NCBI GenBank assembly: GCA_964035575.1
Contig: OZ037903.1
Coordinates: 335,001 to 399,000, forward strand
Direction of reading: 5' to 3'
DNA length: 64,000 nucleotides
Source: Rhynchopus sp. YZ270_cl-10
Taxonomy: Eukaryota; Euglenozoa; Diplonemea; Diplonemida; Diplonemidae
Shown in pieces: positions 45,047 to 55,960 of this stretch. Below the pieces are notes generated by a model. The model did no database searches. It was not told the DNA's origin and saw only the letters and a program-made list of their open reading frames with translations. The position numbers were made by a program, and so were the translations under genes. Each line of letters starts with the position of its first letter. The first letter of the stretch is position 1.

Positions 45047-45275
45047 CATACCTAGAAAGCGAATATGATATTCGGCCTATATTCGGATCCGAATATAGGG
45101 CGAATATCATATTCGCTTTCTAGGTATGACTAGGCATACCTAGAAGGCGAATCCATATTCGCGATCCCAAAAATTCCTGGGCCATATTCGGCCTATATTC
45201 GGATCCGAATATTGGCGAATATGCCATATTCGGATCTGAATGTAGGGCGAATACGAAATTCGCCTTCTAGGTATG
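45047..45275. mobile_element. Two adjacent palindromic elements with CATACCTAG ends
   Basis: Unit 1 (45047-45128, 82 bp) and unit 2 (45135-45275, 141 bp) both begin CATACCTAGAA and end TTCTAGGTATG, and are built of ATATTCG / CGAATAT blocks. ACTAG follows or precedes every end (ACTAGG, ACTAGG, ACTAGC), so one unit seems to have inserted at the duplicated target of the other. Confidence 0.75.
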
Positions 45276-46063
45276 ACTAGCGGAAGTGTAGGATACAGCC
45301 TGCACATCCAAACGCTAAAGGGGGTCATAAAAATAGAAAAAAAAATGGATGTGCCTCTGGTGCACGCCCAAGAGAACATTCGAAGACGACTGGAAAAAAG
45401 GGGGGAATAATATACACGTCTTCAAGAAGGGGAAAAGCGGGGAATAAAAAGAGAAGTTGGGAAAAAGTGCAAACACCTCACCGTTCAATCGGTAGATGTA
45501 TGCACTGAAGGAAAAAGAGAGGAAAAAAAATTGTAGGTTCGAACCTAAGCCATCCTATGTGCTTAGTCACCTAAGGGACCGTTTGATTTTTTTTTTTTTT
45601 TTTTTTTTCCAAAGATTTTCAAAAAATATGCCGTATTTTGATTTCAAGATTATTTTTTTCATTCGATGTTTTTTTTTTTAAATGACTTCTCACCCCTTCT
45701 TCTTACCTATTGACAATATTTTTTTGTTTTTTTTTTTTTGTTTTTTTTATTTTCTGTGGACAGTATGGACAACCTTTTTTCGGCCCAGCAAGAAAGAGTA
45801 TTCTTCTCGCCCCACAACACAAATAAAACAAAAAATGTATTTGCCAACACCGTTTTTCTTTTTCTTTTTTCTTCGGTAAGAAAGAGAGAGGGAAAATCAT
45901 CTAAGGGAAAGGAGATTCTGAAGGGACACATTTTTTATTTGAATATACTTCCCTTCCAAAAATGCGAGCAAAATATTAGACAAAAAAAAAAAAACAAAAG
46001 AAATGAACGTACATTTCTCGGCAACTCCTTTTTGTTTTTTTTTATTTCTCAGATTTTTATTTC
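45276..46063. other. Gene-free block downstream of the small coiled-coil gene
   Basis: No gene is seen. A family A-like hairpin lies at about 45535-45575; the rest is T- and A-rich. Confidence 0.4.
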
Positions 46064-46642
46064 TCAGAGGGTCCCAGCACACCGTGCGAGAAGAGAGTCC
46101 TGCGTTCTGAGCGACGCCATCTGGCCTTTTACGAGGCGCTCCTTCTTCTCGAGGGCCTGGCTTTCTTTGCGGAGAGTGGCGCGCTCTTTGAGAAGCGCTG
46201 CAAGGATTTGCTTGCAGGCATCTGTCTTGGCTTCTTCGCTGTCGAGAACGGAGCGGGAAGAGTTGATGGAGAGGGAGATGTCATTTTCACGGCTTTGCTC
46301 GAGACGAAGCGTTTTGGCGGTGGTCTGCTTGAGGATAGTTGCCACTTTGGTTTGCTCCTTGAGTGTCTCTGTGGAGGTGCATAGCCGTTCTGTCTTTACA
46401 TTCAAATCGATAATCGCGTTTGTCAGCTTCTCTGTGTTCACCGCCTTCACCTTGCAAGACTCCTGACACCCCCTCAACCGCGCCTTCAACTCCCGCAACT
46501 CCTTCTCTCTCAACAAGGCTTCACCCTCCAATTCGGTCTGCGCCTCATTCAGACCCTGCAACCTACCTTTTACACTCAACACATGTTCTACAGTACCACC
46601 GACCACATTGAGGAGGGGTTCTTGTGTTTGAAAAGGACACAT
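46064..46642 (-). CDS. Small coiled-coil protein
   Basis: One exon, 192 residues, rich in Glu, Lys, Arg and Leu with heptad-like spacing over almost its full length (LREKELRELKARLRGCQE, LLKERATLRKESQALEKKE). No domain is recognised; it is hydrophilic with no signal peptide or membrane helix. Its codon pattern and GC content are like the other genes here and unlike the flanking desert, which supports it being real. It lies on the minus strand like the rest, and a CCCCTCTCCTTTAG tract upstream is a candidate trans-splice acceptor. A flagellar or cytoskeletal role is possible but not shown. Confidence 0.65.
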   Translation of the reverse strand: MCPFQTQEPLLNVVGGTVEHVLSVKGRLQGLNEAQTELEGEALLREKELRELKARLRGCQESCKVKAVNTEKLTNAIIDLNVKTERLCTSTETLKEQTKVATILKQTTAKTLRLEQSRENDISLSINSSRSVLDSEEAKTDACKQILAALLKERATLRKESQALEKKERLVKGQMASLRTQDSLLARCAGTL

Positions 46643-48221
46643 TTTGTTGGAAATTTTTTACAAAAAGAAGAAAGAAAGAAATCTAAAGGAGAGGGGAAAA
46701 TCGGCAGGGAAAAGAGGAGAAAAAAAAAGGTGCCGGCAAAGGAATAAAAAGAGGTTGAGAAAAGGGGCGGGGGGAGGGGGTTTTTGTGTGGTGGTTGTTT
46801 TGTTTTGTGTTGATAGGAAGGCTGTGGAGGGGGGGTGGAGGTGTTATGTTGGTTTGGATTTACATTGCAATGTGACAGATAATTATTTCATAACATTATA
46901 CTATCTATTCTACGTGAATAGAAGGTATAACAGGGTGCACTAAATGTACCCAAAGTTTTTACTTTGTGTAGATTGTTTGTTTCTGATAGTGTGCCATGTG
47001 ATAGATAAAAAGAACCCTCCCTCTTTTTTTTTAAAGATTACCGACGTCTCTCCTCTTGCAGTGTGTTTTATTGGGGGGGGTATTGGGGTTATTTATAATC
47101 TTTTTTTTTTGCTGCTTTTATTTTTGTGTCATTTTTTTGTCAATTATTAGATTTAAAGGGGGGGAAGAAAGAGAAAAAAAATGGTAGTTGTATTGATGCA
47201 AGCAACCCCTCTGACTGACCCACTGTACGATGCCAGCCATCCAAATGCAAGCACAAAAAGGATTGTGTCCCCCATTTGACTCTTTCCCCTCCCTTTCTCC
47301 CTTATACCCCCCTTCTGTCACCTTCCCCCCCCTCCCGTTTCTCATTACAATATGAATCAAGCTTTTGGGGAGTATAAATGGGAACGAGAAGCAAGGCATG
47401 GAATATTATTAGGCAATACTTTTTTTGCCAAAAAAAAAGGGGGAGGAGGAACCGATGCATAGCATCGTCACCCCCGTCCTCATACAAAAAAGAAAAGAAA
47501 AATGTGTCTTGAAATACAAAAGCCCTCTCGTGACAGAGTACCGAAAGAAAGGGAGGAAGAAAAAAAGTTTGGCAAGGCGAATTCTCCACGTTTTACCTCT
47601 GACATTTTCCTTTCCCTACTTTTCTTTTCCCATAATCTGTTGGTTTAGTGTAGCTGCCCTTTCAGTAGTTTCATTATCTCTTGTTTGAAAACTTGGTTGT
47701 ATTAGTTGTAGCCACCCTAGAGTGTGCTCCACTATACTTTTTTTGTTACAAAAAGAAAAAAAAAAAAGTACAAAATACGTTGCGAGTTTGCAACCCCCTT
47801 CCCACAGAAAACAAAGAATTATAAGATGAACTGGGTCACCACCTCAACTAAAATTGAAAATCGTTTAAATAAAAAATGAAACACAAAAAATGGGATCACC
47901 AATCCTGGGTATCCTGGGGATTTTTTTATTAGTGTGTAACAACCGGGAATGCTGTCCATAACGGTAAAGAAAAGACTTTGTGGAACTATCTGTTCCACAG
48001 CTGTCTCTCCTTTTGTTATGAAATTGGGGGGTTTGTCCCCTGGAAAGAAAATAAAGAAAAGTGTGTTAAGATGAACAGTGTTTAGTCGATCTTGTACTAA
48101 ATAAAGCGCATTTTTGGTATGAAAAGTGAGGGGAAAAGGGGGGGAGCTGGGAGAGGTGCAAAAAAACGCCTCTACGGACGCTTGTACTAGAACATATACC
48201 GTACCGGTAACATAATTATTA
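46643..48221. other. Gene-free block with H, E, B, D repeats
   Basis: Repeat H at 46886-46948 (match to 5809-5867), family E at 47183-47254, a B fragment at 47509-47545, a short C-like box at 47638-47660, family D at 47684-47737, and weak A-like stretches near 47815 and 48060. Confidence 0.5.
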
Positions 48222-48290
48222 TACTGACCGCAAAAAAGGTTACTCTCCCCTAAAAATCTGGAAAAGGTCAAACATTTTTTACGGTCAGTA
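48222..48290. mobile_element. 65-bp MITE with mariner-like TA ends
   Basis: TA, then CTGACCGCAAAAAAGGTT ... AACATTTTTTACGGTCAG, then TA. Near-perfect inverted arms of about 18 bp and a TA on each side fit a Tc1/mariner-type miniature element. Confidence 0.55.
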
Positions 48291-48805
48291 CATGTTAGGC
48301 CATAAGACTCAAACCTTCGGAACAACAAGGTTCCTCGAAGTGTTACACCCGCCAGTCCATGACTCGAATAGACCCGGTTGGAGACACCGGTATGGTAAAA
48401 GGGGGGAAATTATTGGATCATCCCAAGCCTCTCGTTTGCTTAGTCAACCTCTGGGGGTGGGGGAAGAAGAAAAAAACTCAGTAGTACCACCCCAACCTAA
48501 CAATACACTATTTCCCCCCCCCCTCTTTACAATACGGTCACCTCGTTACACAAATTGCCCCATTCTCTTTCCTCACTGTTAAATTCCCCTTTAAAAAAAA
48601 AAACCAAAAAAAAAAAAAAAAAAACGTTGCTGGGTAATAAGTTGAAAACAAAACAGGGGGTGGGGGAGAGAGAAGGGGGGGGGAACAGCTTAGCGACAAT
48701 AATTGCACCTGTTGGGAGAATTTTTTGTTGCTAAGTTTTTGTGTGTGTGTGTGTGTGTTATTTTTTTTTGCTTTTTTTTTTTTTTTTTTTTTTTGTCTGT
48801 TTGTT

Positions 48806-49420
48806 CAGGGTCCTAGCTTGGTTTTGAAAAAAAATGCCAAATCTGGGTCAGAATTTTTTTTTGGGTCAGCAGAGGTTTTGGGCCTTGGGGGGCTTGTCTT
48901 GGCTTTTTTGGGTTTTCCGAGCTCTACCCTCACTGTGGTGGGGTCATTTCAGAAAAATGGACAAGTTCTTGACTGATACAAATTTTGGTCACTACGACTA
49001 GTGAGTTGCTCACAACGTTAAATGGAACTCTACTATAACCATAAAAATCACTCCCCGTTCATAGATCACCCAACACAAAATATATAAAATGGCGCCGCAG
49101 GCGAAAAAAATTAGGGTACGGTGTAAAAATGTAGCTTTTTACACCACAGAGTCACTCTACGAACCCTTTTTTGCGGAGCAAAAAAGGAAAAATGGCGCCG
49201 CAGGCAAAAAAAATTGGGCCCAGCCCTGGACGGTGCCGGATTTTTTTGTCGATATTTTTTTCTTACCCCAGAAAAGGTGGTGGGCCCCCCAAAGAGGGAA
49301 AAAAATCAGAATTTCCCAATTTCCAAATTAATTAATTCCCTTTTTTTTTTTTTTTCGTGGGTCGCGACCCAGGCACTTGGGTCAGCTTGACCCACTGACC
49401 CAGGCAAGCTAGGACTCTGG
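48806..49420 (+). mobile_element. Non-autonomous CAGGGTCC-TIR transposon, copy 2
   Basis: Nearly identical to 40190-40803 (only a few substitutions seen, such as GCTTCTTT/GCTTTTTT and AAATGG/AAAAGG). Flanked by TTTGTT on both sides (48800-48805 and 49421-49426), a clean 6-bp target duplication. No transposase. Confidence 0.88.
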
Positions 49421-50048
49421 TTTGTTTTTGTTTGTTTTGTTATTGTTAAATTTTTTTTTTTTTTGCTTTTTTTTTTCCTCGCTACTTTGGGACTGTGCTT
49501 TGTGGCTACTTTGTTCTTTTTTCCTTTTTGTATTTTTGTATTCTTCTTGTTCTGCAAACAGCACAAAGCCGACTTCCCACCGAAAAGGGGATGGGGGTGA
49601 GGGTGAGGGGAAAATGCATATGTCGTCAATTTTTACGGGTCTGCCTTCAAAATGGAAATCTCAGGGGGAGGGGATGTTTAACACAGGAACGAAACGGAGA
49701 ATAGAGAGAAAGCATTTTTTGTTTTTTTTTTGCGGGGGAACGAGCAGGCATGCCCACATTGACACAATACAGATTTGCTAAAAAAAAAAGGGGGGGAGTG
49801 AAATTTTTGCTAGATCTACCTAATCCTCACAGTGCATAATCACCTACAAAATTTTCGGAAAATATATTTTAAAAAATGTGAGGAAGGGGGAACGAGACAA
49901 AAAAAAATGCAATTAGGCATTGTTCCTCCAACCCACAAAGATATTTTTTTTTTGTCTACATATTTTGTGTAAGGCAGTGGAAGGGGGACACATGGGAGGA
50001 GATTGGAAGGTGGATATTTACTGACTTCACGTTCCCACATTTTTGTGT

Positions 50049-50083
<35 letters not shown>

Positions 50084-50382
50084 TTGTTTTTTTTGTCTTT
50101 TTTTTTTTTTTTTGGTTTTGTCTTTTTTTTTGTGTTACTTCTTCAGTTTTTTTTTAAAAGGGGTTTCCCCCCCTCCTCACATTGCACATATACCCATTGT
50201 GTAGTGTAGCCAGCTTTCTCCTTTTTTTAACGTAAATCAGAATATAAAAACTTCTGAAAGATCGCGCAAATGCCAAAAGCGATTTGCAACAGTCTTTTTA
50301 GATGGGTGAGCGGGGATAAGGCCTCGTTCTCTTTCAAGGGCCTTTTTCAGGGGGGTGCCTTTTTAAAAAAAGGTATGGTGTA
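49421..50382. other. Gene-free block downstream of the kinase gene
   Basis: No gene is seen. T-runs exceed 30 bp around 50047-50115. An A-like hairpin lies at about 49807-49850. Confidence 0.45.
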
Positions 50383-52286
50383 TCACTGTTGGGATGTTGG
50401 TTCGGGCTTGTTGACGATGTGGGGTGCAAGATCGTCCCGTACGCATCTGAACAGTTCGTGGAAGTCGAGTGTGTCACCTCTGCCGCGACGGAGCTGTGGA
50501 TGTGTGTGTGAGAGCAGATGTGGATAGGTCCTTAGAGCAGAATATTGCCCAGTGTGTGCGTGTTGCAAAAAAGTGAACAGTTAACACAAATTATGAGAAT
50601 GAACCTAAGCCTCTCGTGCTTAGTCACCTAAAAAATACAGTGATCCAAGAAACAGATTTGTTAAAAACTAAGGAGTTTTAAGGGATTCCAAAAACCTACG
50701 ATGTGTCTTGGGTCATTGTAGCTGAAAAAAGAAAATAATGATAAGTCGTAGGGGCAGAAATTACTGAGGGATCTCGGGATGAAAATGAAAAACTAGCAGT
50801 TTTGTGACCACATACCTCAACAATGGTAAGCGTATTCGAGCAGGTGGGGAGGACACTCGCGATGTACGTCATCAGCCCGCGCGACGCGTTGATGAAACCC
50901 TTGATTTCGGATGAGCCTTCCTTGTTCTTTGGGTTCCCCTTCAGCTTGACGAGAACCTCCTGCATGAGCTTCATGGTCTCCTGCGAGTTGGTCCCCATGA
51001 CGAACCGTGTGGCGTTCCTTGTCAAGGCCATTGGGCCTGTTGTGAGGGGGTTCAGGTTGCCTGCTGTGAGTCTGCTGATGATGTCGAAGGCATCGATACC
51101 ACACATGTCCTCCTTGGGCTTGGGGTCGCTTGTGCCTGTTGCTTCGGCAACCTGTGCGGTGTGGTGCAGTGTTGTAATGTGTTTTAACCAAGCTTGCTAC
51201 GGGCAAACCTAGACCCACCTAAAAAATGCCTTCAAAGCTACCAAAAGCTACAAAAAAAAGAGAAAAGTTATAAGATGATCCTAAGCCTCTCGTGCTTAGT
51301 CACCTTGGTCACATTCGCTATCTTAAATATGTAAGTGCATGTGTACATACGTCTCTGACTGCCCCCTGCACCTGAGCGCCCGTCACGCTCACCTTGTGTC
51401 CCTTGGCGCGCTCAAGCATGCCAAGGTCGAAGTCGATCTGGAACCATGGGTGGGCAATGAGCTCATCAAGGGTGGCCCTCTTCTCGGGGTCGATGATGAG
51501 CATTCTGTTGATGATGTCCTTGACGGGTTCTGTGAAGTGTCGTGCGTGGCGGAAGTCACCTCTCTCGATCTTGTTGAAGAGCGCGTTCATGTTTGGGTTG
51601 TCGAAGGGGAGGTACCCTGCGAGCATGACGAAGAGGATCACACCGCAGGACCAGATGTCCGCTGTGATGCCGTTGTAGCCCTTCTCCTTCAGCACTTCGG
51701 GGGCAACGTAGTTGGGTGTCCCGCACACAGTTTGCAGAAGGGTGCCACCACCGCCTGCTCCTCCACGTTGCAGGTTCGAAAGCCCGAAGTCGGAGATCTT
51801 AAGGTTATCGTTACCGTCAAGGAGAAGGTTCTCAGGCTTCAGATCTCTGTGCGCAATGCCCTGTTGATGGCAGTAGTAGATGCCCATAATAAGCTGCTGG
51901 AAGTACCGGCGCGCAGTCGGCTCGTCAAACTTCTTCGCCGCCACGATTCTGTCAAACAGTTCCCCCCCAGTGATCAGCTCCAGGATCAGGTAGATGTGCT
52001 TCTGTGTCTGCAGCACCTCCTTGAGCTGCACAATGTTATCATGCTTGAGAAGCTTCATCACTGCAATCTCTCGCTTCAGCTGCTCCTCCATGTGTTCTTG
52101 CGCGAGTTGTGCTTTGTCAATAATCTGCAGGGGAGAGGAGAGATGTCGTGGATGTGGGGTGTAGAAAGTACATACCTTAATCGCGAACGCTCCTCCCGAC
52201 TCTGTATCTGACCCATATTTGACCTTCGAGAAGGTACCCGTTCCAAGTGTCTTCCCCAACTCGTACTTTCCAATTCTTTTCGGCAT
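50383..52286 (-). CDS. CIPK/SnRK3-type protein kinase
   Basis: Four exons, 52286-52176, 52124-51351, 51151-50816, 50493-50383; 443 residues, the size of plant CIPKs. The N-terminal kinase has IGKYELGKTLGTGTFSKVKYG, the AIK lysine at the end of exon 1, HRDLKPENLLLD (about 126), DFGLSNL and the GTPNYVAPEVL activation segment. Exon 3 brings GIDAFDIISRLTAGNLNPL, a clear NAF/FISL motif, the site that binds calcineurin-B-like (CBL) Ca2+ sensors in plants. Exons 3-4 then give a PPI-like region ending VE-LRRGRGDTLDFHELFRCV, as in CIPKs (GDTLEYHKFYK). So this looks like a Ca2+-sensor-regulated kinase; no CBL is in the window. Introns start GTATGT three times and end CAG; introns 2 and 3 each carry a family A repeat. 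A 17-codon in-frame read-through across intron 1 was rejected. Confidence 0.9.
50591..50630 (+). repeat. Family A hairpin in kinase intron 3
   Basis: ATTATGAGAATGAACCTAAG, loop CCTCTCGTG, CTTAGTCACCTA. Confidence 0.65.
51267..51306 (+). repeat. Family A hairpin in kinase intron 2
   Basis: GTTATAAGATGATCCTAAGC, loop CTCTCGT, GCTTAGTCACCTT. On the transcribed (minus) strand the hairpin is followed by CTTTTCTCTTTTTTTTG. Confidence 0.7.
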
Positions 52287-52550
52287 TTTACAAAAGGACC
52301 TGGCTGTCCTCAAATAACCAAAGCGATAGGATCACAGCAGCAAAAATACAAAGGTGTGTGTATACTCTCCTAGAGAGCTAAAAAGGGGGGAGGGGGGAGG
52401 AACTGCGTGTATAAGAAATGCGCAGAGGAAAGACAAGAAAAAAAGGGTAAGGGTAACAAACAAGTGTACTGTTGTGGGTGGGTGGAGGGAGGGAGGGGGG
52501 AGGAGGGAGGCAAAATCAGTGTTATGGAGGAGGGATATACCGTAAGTGTG

Positions 52551-52902
52551 CGGAGAGGAAGGGGAAAGTGTGTGTGTTGTCTCAGCCAGGGATAACTGTC
52601 AAGAATGGGTAGAATCAAAAAAGACCTCGTTTCTCGAGGCTTTCATAAGGGGAAAGAAGAATCTTAGGATAGGTTGTCATCATGAACTGCAGGGTGTGGA
52701 GGCGACACAGCGAACACCAACATCTCCGGAGCGTTTCCCACTGAGTCACGCTATCAGCAGACACGCACAGTAGAATTTGCACTCCGTTTTGCTGCAGAAG
52801 CGTGGCAAGAAAAGGTGTTCAGTAAGACCCATCGAACAGATGAAAGTATCCTCAAGCAAAGCTGTCAGTTCTAGTAGCTGGTAGATAATGTTTCATCATT
52901 TG
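52551..52902 (+). repeat. 580-bp alternating P/Q repeat, copy 2 (partial)
   Basis: Contains the last 270 bp of Q and the first 85 bp of P, almost base-for-base as at 483-850. It lies in the gap upstream of the kinase gene. Confidence 0.85.
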
Positions 52903-54115
52903 CGGAACAGTTTTGTGTCAGGAGTGAAGGAGAGTCAGGAACAGTTGATAAAAAAGAGGGTGCGAAGGGAGGGAGGGTTGTACGTGGTTTGTTTGTTTGT
53001 TTGTTTGTTTGATTTCCTTCCTTTGAACACCACTACTTCGTTACTTGTGTAAACACACAATCATGAAAGAGCGACACAAAAAGAAGGTTCAGCAAAAGAG
53101 ACGGGGGAGAGGGTGAAGGGTGGGTGGCGTAAAGAGATGCAAGAAGGAAGCACCGTGTGAAGGTTGCATGTGCAACAGAACAAGACATGCCGCCGATAAA
53201 ACGTGACACGTCTTCAACACCCGTGCGTGACACACTGCCGATAGTACTCGGCTGTGTGGCGTATCTTGCAGGGCTCCTCTTCCCTTCCACAAAAGGAGGT
53301 GGGGGATGAGGAGCAACGAGAGAGGAGGAAAAGGGAAAAGAAAAAGAAACAGAAACCGAAAAGGGGACAAAAAAGAGGGAAAAGGAAAAAGAAAAAGAAA
53401 ATGGGACATAAAAAGATTGAAAAGACGAATGAACCTCAAAGGCACACACATCTTGTATAAACACAAATGGAACAGGTTTGCCTTGGCAATGCCGAAGGGT
53501 TACTATGTCGTTACGCGCACTCGCTCGCCAGACTCAATCAGTCTTGAGTCACAAAAAATCTCCTTCACTTTAAACCCACGCAATCTGATCAACCCAAACA
53601 CACAGAAACACGTAAAATATCAGCTACAAACACAAAAGGGGCCAAAGAGAGCTGTTTCACGCTGTCAAATGTGCCAAAAACACTGCTGTTCTCAGGCAAG
53701 ACAACGTAACACTAACAAACAGGCCTGCTATTCTGAAAGAAGCTGAGAGGGTTTAAAACCAAAAAGAGAGACAACAAAAAGGAGTTGGAGATGAGGGAGA
53801 AGGGGGGTGGGATATCTTAAAAATGAATCTGAGAGAGAGACAGACTTCGCTGGGAAACACATAACATGTGCCCAACGAAATACACAAACCAAAGATGATG
53901 CTGACATAACTTTTTGACCATTGATCCATCAGGTGTTGTTTTGATCGTTAAAACAACAACGAGAAAAGGTTTTATTTTAAGTTTTTTTTTCAGGTTCGCT
54001 TATTTTAGTTTTTTTTGTATTTTCGTTCCACACAACAAAAGATGGTTATTCTTTTGAAATGAGTTATTTTCTTCTTCTTTCTTGTTCTTCATTGCGTCTT
54101 CAGACGATGAACAAA
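52903..54115. other. Gap between kinase and isocitrate lyase genes
   Basis: Nothing besides a possible small ORF at 53187-53309, an A-rich purine stretch (53300-53430) and a weak A-like hairpin near 53412-53455. Confidence 0.4.
53187..53309 (+). CDS. Possible 40-residue membrane microprotein
   Basis: ATG-to-stop frame of 40 codons: a basic N-terminus (MPPIKRDTSSTPVRD), one hydrophobic segment LPIVLGCVAYLAGLLFP, and a short Gly tail. The size and plan fit small mitochondrial inner or outer membrane subunits, but no family is recognised. It would be the only plus-strand gene in the window, which counts against it. Confidence 0.25.
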   Translation: MPPIKRDTSSTPVRDTLPIVLGCVAYLAGLLFPSTKGGGG

Positions 54116-55933
54116 TCAAGCAGACTTGGCGGGGACATCGTCATCGAAGATGAAGTCAGGGGTCTTGGGCTCACCAAGGGAGCTGGCGTACTTCTTGGGC
54201 CTGGAGGCCGGGGGGTCCTCGTGCTCCTGATCGTGGACAGCAGCCTTGGTGTCCTTGAACTGGTCCTCAGTGACACCCTTGCTCATGATCCCGGTCGAGG
54301 TGAGGTTGTTGAGGAGACCAGACTGGAAGTCGACGACCTGGGCACCGCTCCACTTCTGGTGGGTGAGGGTCTCGACGTCGTGCTCGCGCTCCTGGCGCTG
54401 GATCTTCTCGACGTAGGCACGCATGCCACGCTGCTCGTAGTCCTTCGTGAAGAGGTCGACCATGAGGGCGTTGCTGTGGAGCCCGGCCAGGGTGCAGAAC
54501 TGCCAGACGAATCCGAACTTGCCGATGTCGCGGGAGAAGGACTCCATCTCGGCATCGCTCAGGCCAGACACGTCCCAGTTGAAGGAGGGGGACAGGTTGT
54601 AGGCAAGGAACTGCTTCGGGGACACGCTGTGCACGCCGTCCGCGAAGCGCTTCGCCTGTGCCACGTTCGGTGTGTCTGTCTCCATCCAGATCAGGTCGGC
54701 GTGCGGGGCGAAGGCCTTTCCGCGCTGGATGCACAGGTCAATCCCGCTCAGCACACGGTAGAACCCCTCACGGGTGCGGGGCTTGTACCACGACCAGTAC
54801 AGCTCCACACCAAGGTCGCGTGCCAGCTCACGCTGCTCCACGTGTCCCAGGTCCTTGTAGTTCGCGTCCCACGTCTTCAGTGCGTCCGCAATGTTCGCCT
54901 CCGTCTTCCCCAGGGCCTTGATCTCCTCCGTCACAGCCTCACCAAAGGTCACAATGTTCGCCTTCTCACCCCACAGCGTCTGTGCCTTCATCATCTCCTC
55001 GGGGCTCATCTTCGCCTTCTCCATGTCACGCAGTGCGTCCGTCAGGTTCGGCAGGTCCTTGTTCCGTGTCCCCATGATGAACGGGTGGTCACGCGGGTCA
55101 ATGTTGTTGTCCAGGAACTGCGCAGAGTCTGCGTCCGTCCGTCCCACCACCATCGTCTGTGCCCCCATCACGTCCATCTGCAGACGTGCCGCCTTCAGAC
55201 GCTCGCAGTGCTCCTGGATCGACACCAGCACCTTCCCTCCCATGTGTCCACACTTCTTCGTCCCTGCCTTCTGGTCCTCCAAGTGGATACCCGCCGCACC
55301 CGCCTCCACCATCAGCTTCGCCAGCTTCATCACCGCCGACGTTCCTCCGTGTCCGGTGTCTCCGTCAGCAATGATCGGCTTGAAGTAGTCCACAATCGGT
55401 GTCGCACGGCGCTGCTCCTCCGTCATCATCGAACGTGCAAGCGTCTGCTTCCTGTCGTGGAACATCAGCGCACGGAACAGCTCGTCCACCTTGTTCGGCA
55501 CAGTGTTCATCGGGTAGTCCGCCAGGTCCGGACCAGGCTCGTTCGTGGTCGAGCACATGCTCGACGACTGCCACCCGCTCACGTAGATTGTCTTCAGGTA
55601 CTTCGCCATCTGCGTCACCTGCACAGTGTCCGTGCACCCAAACGTCCACGTCGTGTCTGCCGTCTTGAAGTTCTTGTCAAACGTGGACCACGCCTTTGCC
55701 GCCACCTCGTTCGACAGGTGGTAGCGCTTCGTCGTCTCCGGGAACGACCCACGCAGCATCGCCACGTCACGCGCCGTCCACGACCGCTCCGTCTTGTGGA
55801 AACGCGGCAGGTCAAAGAACGCCTGCACCTTCGCCGTCTCCTCCTCAAGCGACAGTGCCTCAGAGTCACCGCCAAACGCACGCCGGCTCTGTGCCAGCAC
55901 ACGCTTCGACGACTGTCTTGTTGCCGACTGCAT
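54116..55933 (-). CDS. ICL: Isocitrate lyase
   Basis: One exon, 605 residues. It splits isocitrate into glyoxylate and succinate, the first step of the glyoxylate bypass. The family blocks are all present: [56 protein letters not shown], the catalytic [11 protein letters not shown] (Cys at about 227), [10 protein letters not shown], and SPSFNW. The protein ends [10 protein letters not shown], not a standard peroxisomal SKL signal. There is no malate synthase domain, unlike the fused enzyme known from Euglena. Codon use is strongly biased, as for a highly expressed gene, and makes a 646-codon antisense ORF. Start: an in-frame ATG at 55969 exists, but CCCATGCACAG there looks like a trans-splice acceptor that would remove it, leaving the ATG at 55933. 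The gene lies between two P/Q repeat blocks. Confidence 0.96.
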   Translation of the reverse strand: MQSATRQSSKRVLAQSRRAFGGDSEALSLEEETAKVQAFFDLPRFHKTERSWTARDVAMLRGSFPETTKRYHLSNEVAAKAWSTFDKNFKTADTTWTFGCTDTVQVTQMAKYLKTIYVSGWQSSSMCSTTNEPGPDLADYPMNTVPNKVDELFRALMFHDRKQTLARSMMTEEQRRATPIVDYFKPIIADGDTGHGGTSAVMKLAKLMVEAGAAGIHLEDQKAGTKKCGHMGGKVLVSIQEHCERLKAARLQMDVMGAQTMVVGRTDADSAQFLDNNIDPRDHPFIMGTRNKDLPNLTDALRDMEKAKMSPEEMMKAQTLWGEKANIVTFGEAVTEEIKALGKTEANIADALKTWDANYKDLGHVEQRELARDLGVELYWSWYKPRTREGFYRVLSGIDLCIQRGKAFAPHADLIWMETDTPNVAQAKRFADGVHSVSPKQFLAYNLSPSFNWDVSGLSDAEMESFSRDIGKFGFVWQFCTLAGLHSNALMVDLFTKDYEQRGMRAYVEKIQRQEREHDVETLTHQKWSGAQVVDFQSGLLNNLTSTGIMSKGVTEDQFKDTKAAVHDQEHEDPPASRPKKYASSLGEPKTPDFIFDDDVPAKSA

Positions 55934-55960
55934 TTTAGAGTTTTGGTTTTTGTGAGAGTT

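Noticed and set aside
50699-50726. Extra kinase exon after CTTTTTTCAG
   Set aside because: It reaches a stop within three codons in the required phase; the exon at 50383-50493 restores the CIPK ending instead.
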